A DNA stretch of 64,000 nucleotides from Diaporthe sp. PMI_573. Taxonomy: Eukaryota; Ascomycota; Sordariomycetes; Diaporthales; Diaporthaceae. The stretch is taken from contig JAJTUP010000088.1 of assembly GCA_021399435.1 (NCBI GenBank), positions 1 through 64,000 of the forward strand, given 5' to 3'. Below, piece by piece: positions 20,360 to 30,615 of this stretch (its first letter is position 1; every line of letters starts with the position of its first letter). The notes beneath the pieces were generated by a model. The model had not been told where the DNA came from. It saw only the letters and a list, made by a program, of their open reading frames with translations, and ran no database searches. The position numbers and the translations under genes are program-made.

Positions 20360-22042
20360 TTAAGAATGTACTATTATACACTCAGCATCTAACTGACTAG
20401 ACCCTTCTACATCTTTCTTACAAGTTTTTGCATAATGCCCAGTCTCACCGCAGTTGCCACATCGTCGTTGAGGCGGACCGCCGCGGACCGCCTCCTCGGC
20501 ACCACCAGCCATTTCACCAGCCAGCCGCTTCCCCTTTTGTTTTTCGTCAATTATCACCTGGGAATCCTCAATACTAAGTGCCCCTCCAAGCTGTACTCGG
20601 GTCCTTTTAGCCCTCCGGCGCTTGGCGAGCCCTATATTAGCCTTCTCAAGAGTACGGACCCGATCACTCAAAAGGGTGATCTGATGCGCCATTGCTCGTG
20701 CACCTTTTGTAAACTTCTCAACTGCCTCAAGAATTGGTGTAGGAGAGCTGCCCTGATGGGTGGAGATCCTGTCCTTGATAAAACTTGATTGCTGGATAGT
20801 CTGGTGGGCATTAGAGGGTGTTTGTGATTCCCATTTCGATGGTGATACAGGGAGGGATTGTACTGGAGTTTGTAGGCAGACATCTAGCTTGGGAATAACA
20901 GAATCTGGGTCCCATGGAGAAATACCAGCTCCTCTGAACCCAGATCTCATGTTCTCTTCCGTAAAGATCTTATCGTGGGCTGCCTTAAACGCAATAAAGA
21001 ACTCAGACTTAGTAATGTGGTTGATGGAGGCCCGGATGAAGAGATTGATCTCATCACCATACGACCGCTTCAATGGCGAGAATAATCCAACATCCAATGG
21101 CTGGAGCAGATGAGAAGAATGTGGTGGCATGCTGATAGGGATAATGTTGTGCTCTTTGCAATACTGCTCAAACTCCGCTGATACATGGCTCTCATGGCCA
21201 TCAAGGATGAGCATCCGGTATACACCCTTTGTCTGTTGCTTTGTATGCTTGTCGAAGTGCTGAATCCATTCAAGACCAGTCTCATTATCTGTCCACCCAT
21301 TTGGAGTAGGCTTAACCATCCAGCTTGGTGGGAAGCCTGACTCTGTTGTCCAGTTGGCAAGATGGTAGGCGCCTTGGACAATGACAAACGGTGGGATACA
21401 CCAGCCCTTTGCATTGATGCATTCGATAACTGTTGCCCATTCTCGGTTTCCAGGCTGTATAGATTTAGCCTTTCCATGTCGATCAGAACGTGTAACAACT
21501 ATTGATGCAGTTATTACGCCCATCATGAAGCCAGTCTCATCGAAGTTGTATAGGTCGTCGTCTGTGATCCCATACTTGGCTATCATGTTGCGGAGCAGCC
21601 GAAACCAGTTGCCGATGACCTCTGGAACTTCGCAGAGGGCTCTCTGATAGTCATAAGGCCGAGAAAACCTCGTTTTCAAGCTTGGTTGTGCATCCACGAA
21701 GCGTCGAGCCCATTTGGTACCAACAGGCTTGCCATCGCGCGACGCCAACAAGAGATTGGCCATATCTTCCACACCAGAAAGCCGCATCGGAAATCCTCGT
21801 GCATCTTGCTCAATAATGTATTGAACAAGTGTTTGCTCTTCAATTGGGTTAAGTTTATGCTTATCGACGCGTGACTCTTCACGACGTGGTCGGTTGTTCA
21901 TCCTGTCGGATATCGTGCTGTGTGGAACGTTGAAAATCCGTGCAGCCTGACGTGCACTTAAGGGTTTCTTTTGATTTTTCTTAGAGTTCTCAATTGCCTG
22001 AAGTGCTAGTTTGATTTTCTCCTCTTTTGTGTAGATTGGCAT
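20360..22042 (-). CDS. pogo-family DDE transposase with CCHC zinc knuckle
   Basis: 560 residues, no stops. Residues about 10-55 form a psq-type helix-turn-helix (ARQAARIFNVPHSTISDRM), residues about 60-125 a CENP-B-type DNA-binding domain (NLLLASRDGKPVGTKWARRF). The DDE nuclease follows: first Asp in YNFDETGFMMG, second in ILDGHESHVS, third in LLQPLDVGLFSPLKRSY. A coiled-coil-like region follows (residues about 450-480, ITLLSDRVRTLEKANIGL). The C-terminus carries CGNCGETGHYAKTC, a C-x2-C-x4-H-x4-C knuckle of the retroviral type, found in some fungal pogo/Fot transposases. It is flanked by TIRs and shows no lesion, so activity is plausible. Cut-and-paste transposition acting in the nucleus on TA sites. 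Confidence 0.92.
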   Translation of the reverse strand: MPIYTKEEKIKLALQAIENSKKNQKKPLSARQAARIFNVPHSTISDRMNNRPRREESRVDKHKLNPIEEQTLVQYIIEQDARGFPMRLSGVEDMANLLLASRDGKPVGTKWARRFVDAQPSLKTRFSRPYDYQRALCEVPEVIGNWFRLLRNMIAKYGITDDDLYNFDETGFMMGVITASIVVTRSDRHGKAKSIQPGNREWATVIECINAKGWCIPPFVIVQGAYHLANWTTESGFPPSWMVKPTPNGWTDNETGLEWIQHFDKHTKQQTKGVYRMLILDGHESHVSAEFEQYCKEHNIIPISMPPHSSHLLQPLDVGLFSPLKRSYGDEINLFIRASINHITKSEFFIAFKAAHDKIFTEENMRSGFRGAGISPWDPDSVIPKLDVCLQTPVQSLPVSPSKWESQTPSNAHQTIQQSSFIKDRISTHQGSSPTPILEAVEKFTKGARAMAHQITLLSDRVRTLEKANIGLAKRRRAKRTRVQLGGALSIEDSQVIIDEKQKGKRLAGEMAGGAEEAVRGGPPQRRCGNCGETGHYAKTCKKDVEGSSQLDAECIIVHS

Positions 22043-22141
22043 TGTGGATGTTGATTTCTAGGGTGTTGAATATTTAAGTAGGTAGAGTAATGCGAGACTG
22101 ACGCGAAAAATGGGGACGCGATCTGCACCAAGAACGAACCC

Positions 22142-22362
22142 GCCCACCAAAACTTTAAATTTTCAGACTGGCACTACAGCCCCACCACACCTCCAAATTG
22201 ACTAAATCAATTGAAAATAAGGAATTCAAAGCAGGTGGCACCAATTGGTGCCAAGTTTTATTGATTCTTTTGCCCTAGGTGGGTGCTGAGGTTGGCTGAT
22301 GTTGGTAAAGTTGGCAAAACTGTCCGGGCATGTGTCCTGTCCGGCTGACTGTCCAACCACGT
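22142..22362 (-). repeat. Right terminal inverted repeat of the pogo element
   Basis: Reverse complement of 20049-20267 with one 2-bp insertion (GACACATG versus GACATG) and scattered substitutions inside about 22210. It carries the same palindrome TTGGCACCAATTGGTGCCA. Confidence 0.85.
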
Positions 22363-22364
22363 TA

Positions 22365-23060
22365 GGTAAATTACCATTCGGTAAATTACCTCGACCGGAA
22401 CCCTAGTCCACGGCCACGTCACGTCTGGTTGTCCAACATCGTTTATCGTGAGGTTGGCATGCCGGGGGCCAATGCTCAAGCTCTTTAGATGAGGTAGAAT
22501 GCCCATGGTCATGTTAGCTGCAAGCTCGGTTGTTTCCGCGCCTTCTTGTGTAACACTTCGCCCGTAGCCTCTGCCTTGCCATTGTGCTCCATCAAAACCC
22601 AAGTCTAGTTCATCGAATGATGGGAGCTGCAGGTTCTCCAAATTTGGGAACTGTGCGAGGAGTTGGAGGTATATCTGTTAGGTAGGAGTCAGCAGCAGAA
22701 ATATCTGTAATGCTTCAATGTCTGCGGAGGCATGTCGTATCACCTTTAATATGTATCCATCGGGACTTGTAACGTTATAGTACGCAAATCTGCCTTTAGA
22801 AGTAGCAGTCAATTCCAACCCAGATTGCCACCCATTCGCAAGCCCGTGATATTTGGTGTCGCTATAAGAATAGCTGCAAACCATCGTCAATAAAAGAGAG
22901 AACAAAAAGCCTCGAGATTGAGAATATCATCGTACCCTCGACCAGACTTGGTGTCCAGCCACCATAGTCGGCCACAAGGTACCACTTCTGAAGATTCTTC
23001 AGATCCGTTGATGCTTGATCAGTTCGAGGAGATGGGTCTTTCGAGATATTCCCGCGCGAT
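22365..23060 (-). pseudogene. LRR/F-box-like gene remnant interrupted by pogo
   Basis: On the minus strand several short frames read like exons of one protein: KWYLVADYGGWTPSLVEG (about 22935-22990), KYHGLANGWQSGLELTA then KGRFAYYNVTSPDGYILK (about 22750-22870), and YLQLLAQFPNLENLQLP then SFDELDLGFD and LPHLKSLSIGPRHANLTIN (22410-22670). The L-x-x-L-x-L spacing and NLENLQLP/HLKSLSIG pieces resemble fungal F-box/LRR proteins. GT-AG introns could join the pieces, but I could not build one clean frame. The pogo transposon sits at its 3' side. Probably inactive. Confidence 0.4.
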
Positions 23061-23274
23061 TCCAGCTCCAGTGTTGATGTTCACCCACATCGAGCACCTC
23101 CACATTAGGATAATGTGAGATGAGGTATTCACTCCCAGCGCCGGGCTTGAGATACTTGACGCCCGGAAGCCATCAAGCCCCTGGCTGCAAAAGCAGATTC
23201 AAATTCCCGCGTTACCCCGCTGCCGATAACGTACCCGGCCCGGATCTCGGCCCACCCCCGTTCTCCTAGTCATC

Positions 23275-23907
23275 ATGAAGTCCTATAGCGAAGTTGAGCT
23301 GCATGACGCCATCGTGGCGGTCAGGGATGGGATGCCGGTCAAGGAGGCTTCCAGGACCTGGCATATCCCACGCTCAACACTTCAAAGTCGTCTCGCTGGC
23401 CGCCAAAGCCACCAGGTCGCCGCTGAGCCTCTAAGGGCACTTTCAGACCATCAGGAGGACCAGTTGGCGATGTTTCTGATCAACCAAAGCAGCCTCGGGC
23501 ATGCGTTGACCCGCTGGGAAACAAGGGCCCTCGCAGCCCGCATGGCCTTCCCTGGCGAGGAGCCCCCTCCTCTCGGGAAGAAGTGGCTAAGGGCCTTCCT
23601 CCTTCGTCACCCTCAGCTTCAAAGCCGTAAGTATCAGCGTGTTGAGGCAAAGAGGCTAAGGGCCGCCACGAAGAAGAACGTTGGGGCATGGTTTAACCTC
23701 CTCCACCTCCCTATCGTGAAGGCGATTAAGCCAGCCAACCGATGGAACCCTGACGAGGGCGAGCTAATGGAGGGCAAGTCAGATAAGGCCCTTACACTTG
23801 GCTATTCGAAGGGCAGTAAACTTCTTCAGAAGGACTTTAATTCGAGGGCGTGGACCTCCTTCCTCGAGTGTATATCCGCCACTGATTTTCGTGAGAAGTT
23901 GGGCTGA
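23275..23907 (+). pseudogene. Truncated pogo-like transposase (N-terminal third)
   Basis: 210 codons. A psq helix-turn-helix (PVKEASRTWHIPRSTLQSRL, residues about 18-40) is followed by a CENP-B-type domain (LARRMAFPGEEPPPLGKKWL region; the last part KKWLRAFLLRHP matches the G-K-x-W-x-x-x-F/F-L-x-R-x-P motif). The first catalytic block reads NRWNPDEGELMEGK, in which the usual N-x-D-E-x-G-x-M-x-G pattern has lost its spacing. The match ends near residue 205 (WTSFLECISA) with no second or third Asp, and TIRs were not found. Its protein is only distantly similar to the complete element at 20049, so it is a different family. The last 71 bp overlap the C2H2 gene on the other strand. Confidence 0.65.
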
Positions 23908-24459
23908 GACCAACAGCGCCCCCGTTGAATTGAAGCCATGTGTTAAGCTCTATGCTTCCCAAATCCGCATGCGAGGGAGAAAGGGGCATTTGAAAGGGTG
24001 CCTGGGTCTCCATGATAGGGGTATGTGAGGGCACTGGCCCTCCCATACGGACGGGATCCTCTAGCACGCTGCAGCCACCCAAGGGTGATTCATGCGATGC
24101 GCCGATTTCGATGTCAACGATGTCAGTCTGTTCGTTTTCTTTGCAGCTAGAATCCAAAAGTTGCCCAGGATGGAAGGTCCGGGTATGATGAATGATTGCG
24201 TCTTTTCTGGACGACGCTAAAGGACAATATCGGCATGTAAAGGGCTTGTCGACGCGGTCTAACGAATAACTCGCGAGTCAGCGGGGTTTGAGTGTGTAGT
24301 AGATAACCTACGCGTTCTTTGGTGACGTCGCATGTGGCTAGACCTGGTGAATGTCGCGGCGCATTGTGGGCAATAGAAACGACGTGTGTTTGTCCTCGTA
24401 TTATCTTTGACAGCACGACTAGCCTCAACTCCCTGACAAATGTCTTGTGGTGCTGCCAT
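23837..24459 (-). CDS. C2H2 zinc-finger protein with transposon-derived C-terminus
   Basis: Exons 24459-24312 and 24258-23837 (189 residues), one 53-bp GT-AG intron. Removing the intron yields a textbook double finger: FYCPQCAATFTRSSHMRRHQ, then the linker RTHRVDKPF, then TCRYCPLASSRKDAIIHHTR with FHPG. The linker is formed exactly at the splice junction, which supports the model. The first finger begins at about residue 29. Downstream is a Ser/Pro-rich region as in fungal C2H2 transcription factors. The last about 24 residues are the antisense of the truncated pogo (23275-23907), so the original C-terminus (often a fungal-specific transcription-factor domain) has been replaced. DNA-binding is plausible; function as a regulator is doubtful. 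Confidence 0.65.
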
Positions 24460-25143
24460 TGAAGATTGACTCTTGTTCCTGCTCTCGTTAATGCGTTACT
24501 TTGTCGACTTTGTGGTAGTAGGGATGGGAAGACTCCGCTCGACAGGATTGCTGGGAAAGTTGGGAAAGAAACGTGAGACATAAATCAACGCTTGTCAATT
24601 ACCTCCTAAAGTTAGGTGCGCCGGACCAGCCGAATGCGGGGTACGGGGTACGTGGGGGACTTAATCGGCTATCTCAAGTTCTTAACCGAGCCGGGGCTTT
24701 AGCCCGCGGCTTACAGAGGCATGCGGCGAGTCCGGGCGAGCCAACCAAGCAAACTTAGTTGGCAACTAAAGTGTGAGACTGGGCAGAAATTGTGGGCATA
24801 AAATAACACTTATATTTTATATGTCTGTTACAGAGTTGAAACTTGAGGAAATTATATATATTATCTACACATAGTTAGTAAAGAGCTGGGCAAGATAGCT
24901 TTATATTAACCGGTCCTATTAAGGTTATACACGTATAAAACTGGACCTCAGAGGCCCATAACAAGGTCAACAGAAGGCGGCATTAATGTATAAGATGCAT
25001 CAGAGGATCGCAGATGTCCCCTTTGAAGATCAGAAACCTGACAGGGTTCGGTTCTCAGGGTTATCTGTACATGTCTCATGTCGGCTATGCACCAAAGAGC
25101 ATGAATCTTGCTTATATACACGATTGAAAGGGTGGCTTCAGTT
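24460..25143. other. Intergenic region, partly AT-rich
   Basis: About 24800-24945 is AT-rich. ORFs at 24948-25282 overlap the 3' end of the aldehyde dehydrogenase on the other strand and are shadows. Nothing else recognised. Confidence 0.35.
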
Positions 25144-26632
25144 TCAGACCTTGAATGTAATTGTTCTCGTAGTGAGGAATTCCGAGATGCCCCATGATGA
25201 ACCAAACCGGCCATATCCAGTCGACTTCATTCCGCCATGTGGCAGTGTCGGCTCGTCATGGATCGTTGAACCATTAATATGAACCGCACTTTCACCTCTC
25301 GTTAGCATTGACGTCATCTCATGTCTGTGGGCGGGAAAGATAACAGATCACTCACCCGCTGTGAATTTTTCTGGCAACTGCTAGGGCTTTGGGGAGGCTT
25401 CCCCATACTGCTGCGGAGAGCCCATATTCAGTGTCGTTGGCCACTGCGATCGCCTCCTCTACCGTTGGGACCACTATGAAAGCCACCACCGGTCCAAACG
25501 ACTCCTCACGATACAGTCGTGACTGCTGGACGTCTTTCAAGACAATAGGCGCCACAGAACGGTTGGCAGAATCGGCGAATCCAGGTGTCCCGGCCACAAT
25601 AGTGGCGCCGTTGTTCAACGCGTCTTATACGAGTTCATGAACCTTTTTCGCCCCCGACGGTCGCATAGAAGCCTGATGGTTGACGCCAGGAGGGTATAGT
25701 TTGGCATACGTCTGCTTGAGGATCTCCTCGAACCGAGCTGCAACTGACCCTAGAACGATGACCCGTTCCGTCGCCATGCAGACCTGACCGGCATGGAGAT
25801 TAGACCCTCCAGCGGTAGCGGAAGCCGCACCTTCGAGGTCTGCATCGTCCAGCACAACCAAAGGCGCTTTGCCTCCAAGTTCCAGAAGGACCGGCTTCAG
25901 TTCTTTGGCGGCCAATCCAGCTATAATGCGACCGACCGCCGTCGACCCAGTGAAATTGATCTTCTTCACGGCCGAATGCTTGATTAGCGCCCCGATTACT
26001 TCTGGTCCTTTCTCAGGACCGTGTGCCACGACATTGACAACGCCAGGTGGGACTCCCACCTTATGGAAGCATTCACCAAGAAGAAGAAGTGTTCGCGGGC
26101 AGAGTTCCGAGGCTTTGAGCACCACTGTGTTACCAGCAGCTAATGCATAGGCAACGGAACGCACCCCTAGCAAGGCAGCCGCGTTCCAAGGTGCAATACC
26201 GAGCATTACGCCATATGGTACGTGTTCAACGAGGGCAGTGGACTGTGTGTCGAGCAGAGGAGGCGAATCACCCTGGATCGTAGATTGTCGACAGGCAACT
26301 TCCCTGAGTATCTGGATGGCGTTCTCGCAATCGAATGCGGTCCATTCGGGCCCGGCTGCTGTTTCTAACGTAACGTATTTCTTCATTTCCTCGAGGCACT
26401 CAGCCATCTGATCTGCTGCCTTATTCAAAAGGGTTCGACGCTCTAGATAGTTAAGACCAGACCAAACGGGGAATGCTGCTTGCGCCGCGGCGGCCGCCTT
26501 CTCTGCTTCGGCTGCAGAGGCGCCGAACGCTTTCCATAGCTCACTTCCATCATTAGGGTTAAGAACAGAGAACGACTCTTCGGTCTGAAGTGCGATACCA
26601 TCGATTAGGAGAGGCACCGTATTCGTAGCCAT
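25144..26632 (-). pseudogene. Aldehyde dehydrogenase with one internal TAA
   Basis: Exons 26632-25356 and 25288-25144, 67-bp GT-AG intron, 474 codons, a normal length for the family. Motifs: PWNAAALLGVRSVAYALAAG with NTVVLKASELCP (NAD-binding Lys region), INFTGSTAVGR, LLELGGKAP (catalytic Glu), GQVCMATERVIV (catalytic Cys), RLYREESFGPV and, after the intron, TIHDEPTLPHGGMKSTG with RFG. It is most like the salicylaldehyde/vanillin dehydrogenase group. Codon 336 (plus-strand 25625-25627) is TAA, with the coding pattern continuing in the same frame on both sides (KKVHELV before, DALNNGATIVAG after). So the protein would lose its last third, including part of the active-site wall. Everything else, including the splice, is intact. 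Confidence 0.82.
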
Positions 26633-27049
26633 GGTATCCTGAAGTTTATGCCGCTTTCTGCAAGATCTCTCGCTGCCTTAACACTGATAAGAAGTAAAAC
26701 AAGGCTTTATAAAATAAGCTGTTCGGATAGGGATGGGAATTTTTAGTAATTAGTTATAGCTAGTTCTTAATTACTAATTACGAAATAAGAGACTTCTCTT
26801 ATTACTAATTACTAGTAGTAACTACTAAGGCCTTTTCTACTATTAGTAATTCCTAACTGTATATCAAGAGCTCTAAACAGGTATGGGGTGGGGCCTCGAG
26901 GATCGGGCCCCTCCTGGACTTGGTGGGCCTTGAACCCACCCCCACCGAATGCCAGGTCTGCCAGTCAGGTCGAATGTGTTCCGGAGATGCTTTCGACATC
27001 TCCGGAAGTCTGAGTGGGGAGGGTCAGATGGTACCAGGGCCGATGACTT
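26633..27049. other. Intergenic region with short AT-rich repeats
   Basis: 26738-26860 is made of imperfect ATTACTAATTA/TAGTAATTA repeats in both orientations, possibly a degraded small element. 26880-27050 has normal composition and no domain. Confidence 0.4.
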
Positions 27050-27881
27050 GCCTAGTTGTCGATGAACTTTATATTAGCACAATTCGAATCAGGAAAGGAG
27101 GCAGCCGTTGATAATCCAGTGTTGGCACTAATGTATAACTTGGGCTGGGCTAAGTTGGATAAGTATTATCGCCTTACTGAAGAGTCACCTATATATATTT
27201 GCGACCATCATACTTTATCCTTCGCACAAGTAGCACTACATCCAGGAGAACTGGGAAAGGCGGTGGGTTGAGCTATTAAAGAAGCTGATTGAGGCGCTAT
27301 GGAATGAATACAAACCTGTGGAATCGCCGCCCCCTCTTTGCGAGGTCCCACCGACGACCACGAATAAGTTCTTAAACTAGACGAACAAGCATCTGCAGCC
27401 GTCACTCGCCATAGACGAATATGAACGATACTGCCGTTCTGAATGGGTCTTTGGCTTTACGAGTGCCCTTGTGTGGTGGCTAGAGGAGACGCAGCAAAGA
27501 ACCTATCCGAGCCTGAGCAAGATGGCCGTGGATATACTGTCAATTCCTGCAATGTCTGCGGAGCTGGAACGACTCTTCTCTGGTGCAAAGATCACGCTTA
27601 GGGATCGTCGAAATCCACTCGGCAGTGATGTAGTCGAAGCATTGGAGTGCCTGAAATCATGGTTTGGGATACAGGATCTTCAAAGTGATGAGACTTGATA
27701 TGATCACGTGGAATATATTGGATGTATTTTCATATTGCCAATATATTGGTGTCTTGGCAATAAATATGATATGGCTCTTTGCTATATGGGGTAATACAGT
27801 ATGTACCCCCTGACAATACAATAATATTGCGAGGGCGTCCATATTGCCAATATTGTATTGTTTATATTATTAGCAACACTG
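27050..27881 (+). mobile_element. 3' half of a hAT element (same family as 46351-49177)
   Basis: Coding pieces FILAQFESGKEAAVDNPVLA, KLDKYYRLTEES and, further on, YPSLSKMAVDILSIPAMSAE with LERLFSGAKI match the C-terminal third (the dimerisation domain) of the full element. They are spread over different frames, with a stop in LN*TNKHLQPSLA. The element ends with the same subterminal ATATTGCCAATAT motifs and the terminal TATTAGCAACACTG at 27868-27881. Bases 27691-27881 correspond to 48990-49177 in the full copy. The 5' half is missing and the left boundary (about 27050) is a break, not an end. Confidence 0.75.
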
Positions 27882-28339
27882 CAGCTCTGGGGCAAGCCCA
27901 AATGGCAAACCATCAAGACCTAAGAGGAATGGCGGCAATTTCTTGCAGCCCGGCTAATTCAGCGGTTTAGACCATTAGCAGGAGGTCGCCAAAATTCACG
28001 ACCTCAGCAGGCTATAGATAAAAGGCATACTCATGTTCCATGGTAGCACCATTGCAAAGGATCAAGGAAGGAAATTTCGGCTTGCTTCTATTACGGCAAT
28101 ACGAAGGCAACACGTCAGGCTTTAGGCGAGACGCCTGGGGGTAAACTCATTCGGCGGCGGCGGCAGAAAACTCCAAAGGGTGCTTGAATTGTAATGTCCC
28201 GCCATGTAAGGACAGAAATTGCTGGTACCTCTAGCATGAGCAAAGCCCTATTAACTCTACCCTGCCCTTGGCAAATCATTGAGTCTTTAGTGTTCAGTGA
28301 ACAGCAAGCACTACTCCTAGTACTTGGAGGTCTTGGAGG
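27882..28339. other. Intergenic region
   Basis: Between the hAT relic and the 3' end of the FAD oxidoreductase. Nothing recognised. Confidence 0.35.
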
Positions 28340-29776
28340 TCAGCCGAATAGTGCCTCGAATCTCGCGGCGGCTTCTCCCTGAGGTAGATCTTCTATAAGA
28401 AGCCTCAACTTCGCGCACGCTCCTTCGAGTTGGGCAGTAGTATCTTTGAGGATGGCTTGCGCTGCGACTGGGTCTTCTGGGAGAGGCGGCCTGGTACTGC
28501 GGCGCCAGTCCAAGCGAGACTGCGATAACCACGCCATTGTTTTCGGGTGCGAGTTCCAGTACAACCAGTTCAGGTGCGTTTGCAGTTGCACGAGAGCTAA
28601 GTCCGCGGGATCGTCTGGATGTGGGATGGGTCTGCAGAGCTTGTTCTTGGTCTTGTCATCATTGTACGTGGCCTCGACGTGCGCGATGAACGCGGAGCTG
28701 AAGACTTGCTGGGCCATGCGGACGGGTTGCAGCCTAATCTTGTCGTCTTGGAAGATCGCCGTTGCGTCTTGCTTCGCGAGTCCATCTGCAGAGCAGTCGA
28801 CGAACAGCGAATCGGGATCGGGCGTGTAACTACCGTTTTGGAGCAGCACTTCATGCCGGCTGATGCGAATGACATGGCCCTGACGGACGATGTTCTTGAT
28901 TTTCTTCAGCTGTTCGAACTCGGGTAGCGAAATTGTGGCGAAGCGAAACATGGTAGGCCAGACCCTGTCGTCCAGCTGAAGTAGTTGTTGGGAGGCTACG
29001 AGGCGCTTCAGTAGGTCGTCTACCGATGAAGCAGCCATAACGGATTCGACGAAGGCCTTTTGAACGGCGCGAGATATTTCGGCGAACTGTTTTCCCGGTT
29101 GAAAGGCGCTGCGGTTATAGAGGAACGAGTCCCGAGGCATAATCCAAGTGATTCTGGCCGGGTCGATGCCGTTGGCTAGCAACCAGAGACAAGCATCGAT
29201 ACCTGTCTTGCCGGCACCTATCACGGTGTAGTTGGCATATGGTCGTGCCGCGCTCGCCATGTCGTTGGGAGTAACAAACTCCACGTCCTCTGCAACTTGG
29301 TATACAGGCGGGCCCATTGAAGGGACTTTGACTTTCATGTAGGTTGCATCTACAATACGCGTCTCCTTTCCCACTTGATAAGCCTTGCCGGTCAAGATGG
29401 AATGAAATTCGCGTCCACCAGTGTACTCATGCTTGGGATAGTAGGCGACCCGTCCGGACGGGAGGAAGGTTTGGTGCATAACGGTGTCATAGTAAGCACA
29501 AATTTCATCTCGAGATGCGAGCTCATAGAGTCCCTTATTCCATCCCACTTTGTCGATGCTATCGTGACCGAGATGTCTGGAGTTGACTCCATAGGCGGAG
29601 GAAGGTTGGTGAAGGCGCACGTAAGGATACGCAACAGTCCAATGCCCGCTTGGGCGAGCATAGCGATCCACAATGGCCACAGTCTTTTCGGTGTCTGTGA
29701 GAAGCGTGTCAACGAATGCCATTCCCATGGCACCTGCGCCAATGACTAGGTAGTCGACATTAATGGTCTCAGCCAT
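28340..29776 (-). CDS. FAD/NAD(P)-binding oxidoreductase
   Basis: 478 residues in one exon. Two Rossmann loops: VDYLVIGAGAMGMAFVDTLL at the N-terminus (FAD; G-x-G-x-x-G) followed by an acidic VAIVDRYARPSGHW end of strand 2, and YTVIGAGKTGIDACLWLL at about residue 184 (NAD(P)). The C-terminal part is Asp/Glu- and Trp-rich (LNWLYWNSHPKTMAWLSQSR) with no known partner domain. Such proteins are found in bacteria and fungi as uncharacterised flavin oxidoreductases; substrate not predictable. The frame is undamaged, with the start at a good Met preceding the FAD strand. Neighbours are a hAT relic and a broken epoxide hydrolase. Confidence 0.85.
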   Translation of the reverse strand: MAETINVDYLVIGAGAMGMAFVDTLLTDTEKTVAIVDRYARPSGHWTVAYPYVRLHQPSSAYGVNSRHLGHDSIDKVGWNKGLYELASRDEICAYYDTVMHQTFLPSGRVAYYPKHEYTGGREFHSILTGKAYQVGKETRIVDATYMKVKVPSMGPPVYQVAEDVEFVTPNDMASAARPYANYTVIGAGKTGIDACLWLLANGIDPARITWIMPRDSFLYNRSAFQPGKQFAEISRAVQKAFVESVMAASSVDDLLKRLVASQQLLQLDDRVWPTMFRFATISLPEFEQLKKIKNIVRQGHVIRISRHEVLLQNGSYTPDPDSLFVDCSADGLAKQDATAIFQDDKIRLQPVRMAQQVFSSAFIAHVEATYNDDKTKNKLCRPIPHPDDPADLALVQLQTHLNWLYWNSHPKTMAWLSQSRLDWRRSTRPPLPEDPVAAQAILKDTTAQLEGACAKLRLLIEDLPQGEAAARFEALFG

Positions 29777-30615
29777 CTTGAAGAGAGGTATTCTGGGTGT
29801 TTGAGGGGGTAATTACAAACAGTCGTGAATTCGCTGTTTGATTGACAACGTCTAGATGATCTTGATACCTCGCACCAGGTGTCCTTGTACTTATTCTGTA
29901 AGGCATATATGAGGAAATGGTTAGTTAAGGTGACTGCTACATTTGAAGCAGGCATGTTTCGGTAGAGCTTTAACCCAACGGAGCGGACGGATTACTGAAC
30001 CCGTGGGTCGCTTCGGCTCCCGGGCACCCACTACTGGCGCACGGCGTCTGGGGCCACCAAAGGGAAGACCCACGGGTAGATGGTTATGCCAGCGGGGCAC
30101 GCAACGCCCGCCGGACCGTTGGGCACGGTTTCCGTAGTGACTGCGTGGCAGCTGGCCACCCAGATAGTTGAGTAGATAGCCTCACGCCTGGTCTCGAAGG
30201 GCAACCTCGAGACCAATCAATAATCACCAATGAGCCCATTTACGTGACTATCGTCACCCTTCGAGTGATCACTCAGAAGCCCGACCAACGCTTTTCTTCC
30301 TTATCCTCGACATCTGCCTACTCACAACTAAATGTTATGAAATTGTCTGCATTTGCGAACTTCATGTAGTGAGCCGGAGCACTGACTCGTCCATCATGGG
30401 ATTGATTAGTGAACACGTTTCGCCGTCTATACTTACACTGCTGGGTCATTATTCTGGTCACAGCGCAGGGATTTATGCCGTTTCAGCTGGCCCAGCCAAT
30501 TCATCCTATCCTACAACATTAGAAAATCCCATAAAAATATCTAAGTCCTACCTCTAGTCTTTCGTGTGATTAAAAAACAAGATTTTCTCAACCCTCCCCT
30601 TTGGTCATTCGAATC
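29777..30615. other. Intergenic region
   Basis: Upstream flank of the FAD oxidoreductase and of the epoxide hydrolase fragment, which diverge from here. ORFs at 29943-30216 are short and GC-rich with no domain. No repeats or element ends seen. Confidence 0.35.

Larger units (their letters stand above)
20049..22362 (-). mobile_element. Complete pogo-superfamily DNA transposon, 2314 bp
   Basis: Ends are inverted repeats starting ACGTGGTTGGACAGTCAGCC at 20049 and the reverse complement ending at 22362. They are flanked by TA at 20047-20048 and at 22363-22364, the target duplication of the Tc1/mariner/pogo group. The repeats stay recognisable for about 220 bp and are nearly identical over the first 155 bp (one 2-bp indel, few substitutions). 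Between them lies a single uninterrupted transposase (20360-22042). Near-identical ends plus an intact ORF imply a recent, possibly still mobile copy. It has landed in an LRR-like gene read on the minus strand. Confidence 0.88.

Noticed and set aside
16277..25627. Programmed readthrough of TAG/TAA in the epimerase and dehydrogenase
   Set aside because: The contexts share no readthrough motif and three different stops are involved across the window; decay is simpler.
26925..26965. tRNA-like T-arm (GTGGGTTCAAGGCCCAC on the minus strand)
   Set aside because: The 5-bp stem and 7-nt loop fit, but no matching acceptor stem, D-arm or anticodon arm is found upstream.
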